6,274 nucleotides of DNA, taken from NCBI GenBank assembly GCA_016930895.1, contig JAFGFV010000096.1, positions 1-6,274 on the forward strand, given 5' to 3'. Source of the DNA: Spirochaetales bacterium (GTDB taxonomy: Bacteria; Spirochaetota; Spirochaetia; SZUA-6; DRHE01). Shown piece by piece: positions 4,907 through 6,274 of this stretch. The notes beneath the pieces are model-generated. The model saw nothing but the letters and a program-made list of their open reading frames with translations. It had not been told where the DNA came from and did not search any database. Positions within the stretch are counted from its first letter, which is position 1. Every line of letters begins with the position of its first letter. A program made the position numbers and the translations under genes.

Positions 4907-6274
4907 TTAGAAGTTGAGGGGACCCAGGAGATAGTACTCGAAGCTCCGGGGCAGCGAGTCCGGCCGGAAGGGCCTGCGCAGGGAGCGCCGGGCAGCAGCC
5001 TGCAGCGTCCTGACCAGGCCGGGTTGCCGCAGGACGTCCCGGTAGCAGCGCCTGGCCCCGTCCCTTTCGTCCAGCATGTCCAGGCATCTTCCCTCCCACA
5101 GTCCCAGGGCCTGGGACTTGACCGGAGGGAAGGGGACCGTGCTCCTGAGCCTCCGGATCCGCTCCAGCGCGTCTGCCGGCTGCCCGGCCATGAGATACAG
5201 GATCCCCAGGAGATATTCGTAGCCCGGGTCGGGGCAGCCCGAGGCGGCCCGCTCCAGCTCCCGCAGGGCCGCTTCGATCTTGCCCTGTTTGAGCTCCTCC
5301 TGGGAAAGGCACAGGTGGTACAGGGAGCGCTTGGCCGCCGGGCCCACAGGGGTGAGGCGCGTTCCCCGCAGCACCGGGGTGCGGGAACGGGTGTAGGCGG
5401 GCAGGCGCGTGCGGGCGCCCCGGCCGTCCAGCTCGTCGTGCAGGTTCAGGCCCCGGTAGGTGTTGTAGCAGACCCCCGGGGGGGTGCCTCCGGCCACCCA
5501 GAGGTTGCCGGTCCCGGGCTGAAAGACCACGCTCGTCAGGGTGGCGGCCTGAGCGGGAAAATCCCCCAGCAGGCGGGTCGAACCGCCGCAGCGTTCGAGG
5601 TTGCACGAGATCAGGTCGATCGCCCGCTGCACGTCGATCCGGCCGTAGTTTTCCTCGATCCCATCGCGCAGCAAACGGAAGCGGCCGATGGTGTACTCCC
5701 GCTCCAGAGGGAACTCCATCTCCCGTCTGCGCATCAGGGGGTGAAGGAAGTGGTTGGTCTGGACCTGAACGTCAAAATCCAGGGGCATGGTGCGGACCAC
5801 ACTGCGCCGGGCGTCCACCTCGACGCTCAGGGCTTCCCTCCCGTCGGCGAACAGGACTGCGTGCGGCGAGGCCGAGCGCAGCTTCCGGCTGCGGAGAAGG
5901 TGCACGATCCCCCGCAGGTCCCGGGCCCGGGTCAGCAGATAGTGGTTGAAATCCAGGGAGGGCAGGCCCCCGCGGGAGGTGTTCCTGGAGAGGCACACGA
6001 AGGTCCCGAAGGCGACCCCCGACGCGCTCATCCCGGTAAGCCCGAACCCCGGGAAGCCCGCCGCGGAGACGTACAGGTAGGGTTGCTTGCGTTTGGTCGT
6101 GCTCCGGAAGTTTCCGTCCGGGGCGCGCTCCACGACCTCGATCTCCTCTTCGGGGTGGGCCACGATGACCACGGGGTGCCGCCACACCATGGCTCCCGGA
6201 AAGTCCATGTTCCGGGCGAGCAGTGCTTCGGTGCCGCCCGCCAGGGCGGAGCCGCGCACGTAGAACCCGCTGCA
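4907..6274 (-). CDS. Peptidase C45-family Ntn acyltransferase/hydrolase with C-terminal TPR-like region (5' end outside window)
   Basis: The frame is open to the right edge and gives 455 visible residues ending at TAA (4907-4909). The first visible codon (6272-6274) is TGC, opening the motif CSGFYV. In C45 enzymes (acid ceramidase/NAAA/penicillin acyltransferase relatives) an N-terminal Cys exposed by self-cleavage is the nucleophile, so this is probably C1 of the mature enzyme. Counting from it, family marks include LLARNMDF (18-25), GFPGFGLTGMSASGVAFGTF (73-92), QTNHFLHP (172-179) and SVVFQPGTGNLWVAGGTPP (248-266). These enzymes hydrolyse or transfer acyl groups on amides. The substrate here is unknown. 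Residues about 317-420 are helical and repeat-like (SQEELKQGKIEAALRELERA, then YLLGILYLMAGQPADALERI), resembling TPRs and likely a protein-binding appendage. A GTG at 6257-6259 is not the true start because the family motif runs upstream of it. The propeptide and true start lie outside. Confidence 0.85.
   Translation of the reverse strand, partial: CSGFYVRGSALAGGTEALLARNMDFPGAMVWRHPVVIVAHPEEEIEVVERAPDGNFRSTTKRKQPYLYVSAAGFPGFGLTGMSASGVAFGTFVCLSRNTSRGGLPSLDFNHYLLTRARDLRGIVHLLRSRKLRSASPHAVLFADGREALSVEVDARRSVVRTMPLDFDVQVQTNHFLHPLMRRREMEFPLEREYTIGRFRLLRDGIEENYGRIDVQRAIDLISCNLERCGGSTRLLGDFPAQAATLTSVVFQPGTGNLWVAGGTPPGVCYNTYRGLNLHDELDGRGARTRLPAYTRSRTPVLRGTRLTPVGPAAKRSLYHLCLSQEELKQGKIEAALRELERAASGCPDPGYEYLLGILYLMAGQPADALERIRRLRSTVPFPPVKSQALGLWEGRCLDMLDERDGARRCYRDVLRQPGLVRTLQAAARRSLRRPFRPDSLPRSFEYYLLGPLNF

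Noticed and set aside
4524..5606. A 360-residue minus-strand open frame overlapping the C45 gene and the end of the RNase HII-like gene.
   Set aside because: It is in a different frame from the motif-bearing C45 reading and has a Pro/Gly/Arg-rich composition without family features.

Overview
The window is a GC-rich bacterial chromosomal segment packed with genes and with short gaps between them. It holds four complete genes of recognisable family, one small unnamed gene, and two genes cut by the window edges. A bacterial-type ribosomal protein bS21, an exported parvulin foldase and a tungsten-type aldehyde:ferredoxin oxidoreductase together suggest an anaerobic or facultative, probably didermic, bacterium. 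Desulfobacterota-like or another uncultured GC-rich lineage is possible, but the sequence alone does not fix the phylum. I see no insertion sequence, prophage, CRISPR array, tRNA or rRNA.

Layout. Positions 1-51 carry the last 16 codons of a plus-strand gene that converges on the next unit. From about 2640 down to 65 on the minus strand runs a probable transcription unit. It has a sigma70-like promoter, a leader with two overlapping hairpins, rpsU (bS21, GTG start), a 59-residue unknown small protein, and a 641-residue AOR-family oxidoreductase. A 233-bp divergent intergenic region separates rpsU from a plus-strand pair: a signal-peptide-bearing SurA/PrsA-like peptidyl-prolyl isomerase, then, 18 nt after its stop and in the same frame, a large divergent RNase HII-family protein with a probable TTG start. 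After a 37-bp convergent gap with an inverted repeat, a minus-strand gene encodes a peptidase C45-type (Ntn) acyltransferase/hydrolase with a C-terminal TPR-like region. Its predicted catalytic cysteine is the last codon visible at the right edge.

How the genes relate. I see no single dedicated pathway. The rpsU unit couples a translation factor to a metabolic oxidoreductase by position only. The foldase and the RNase HII homologue act in different compartments and are probably just co-transcribed. The points most worth a second look are the 59-aa gene between rpsU and the AOR gene, the RNase HII homologue with insertions and an Asp-to-Glu change at a catalytic position, the rpsU leader, and the C45-TPR fusion. 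I found no strong evidence for an entirely new system.
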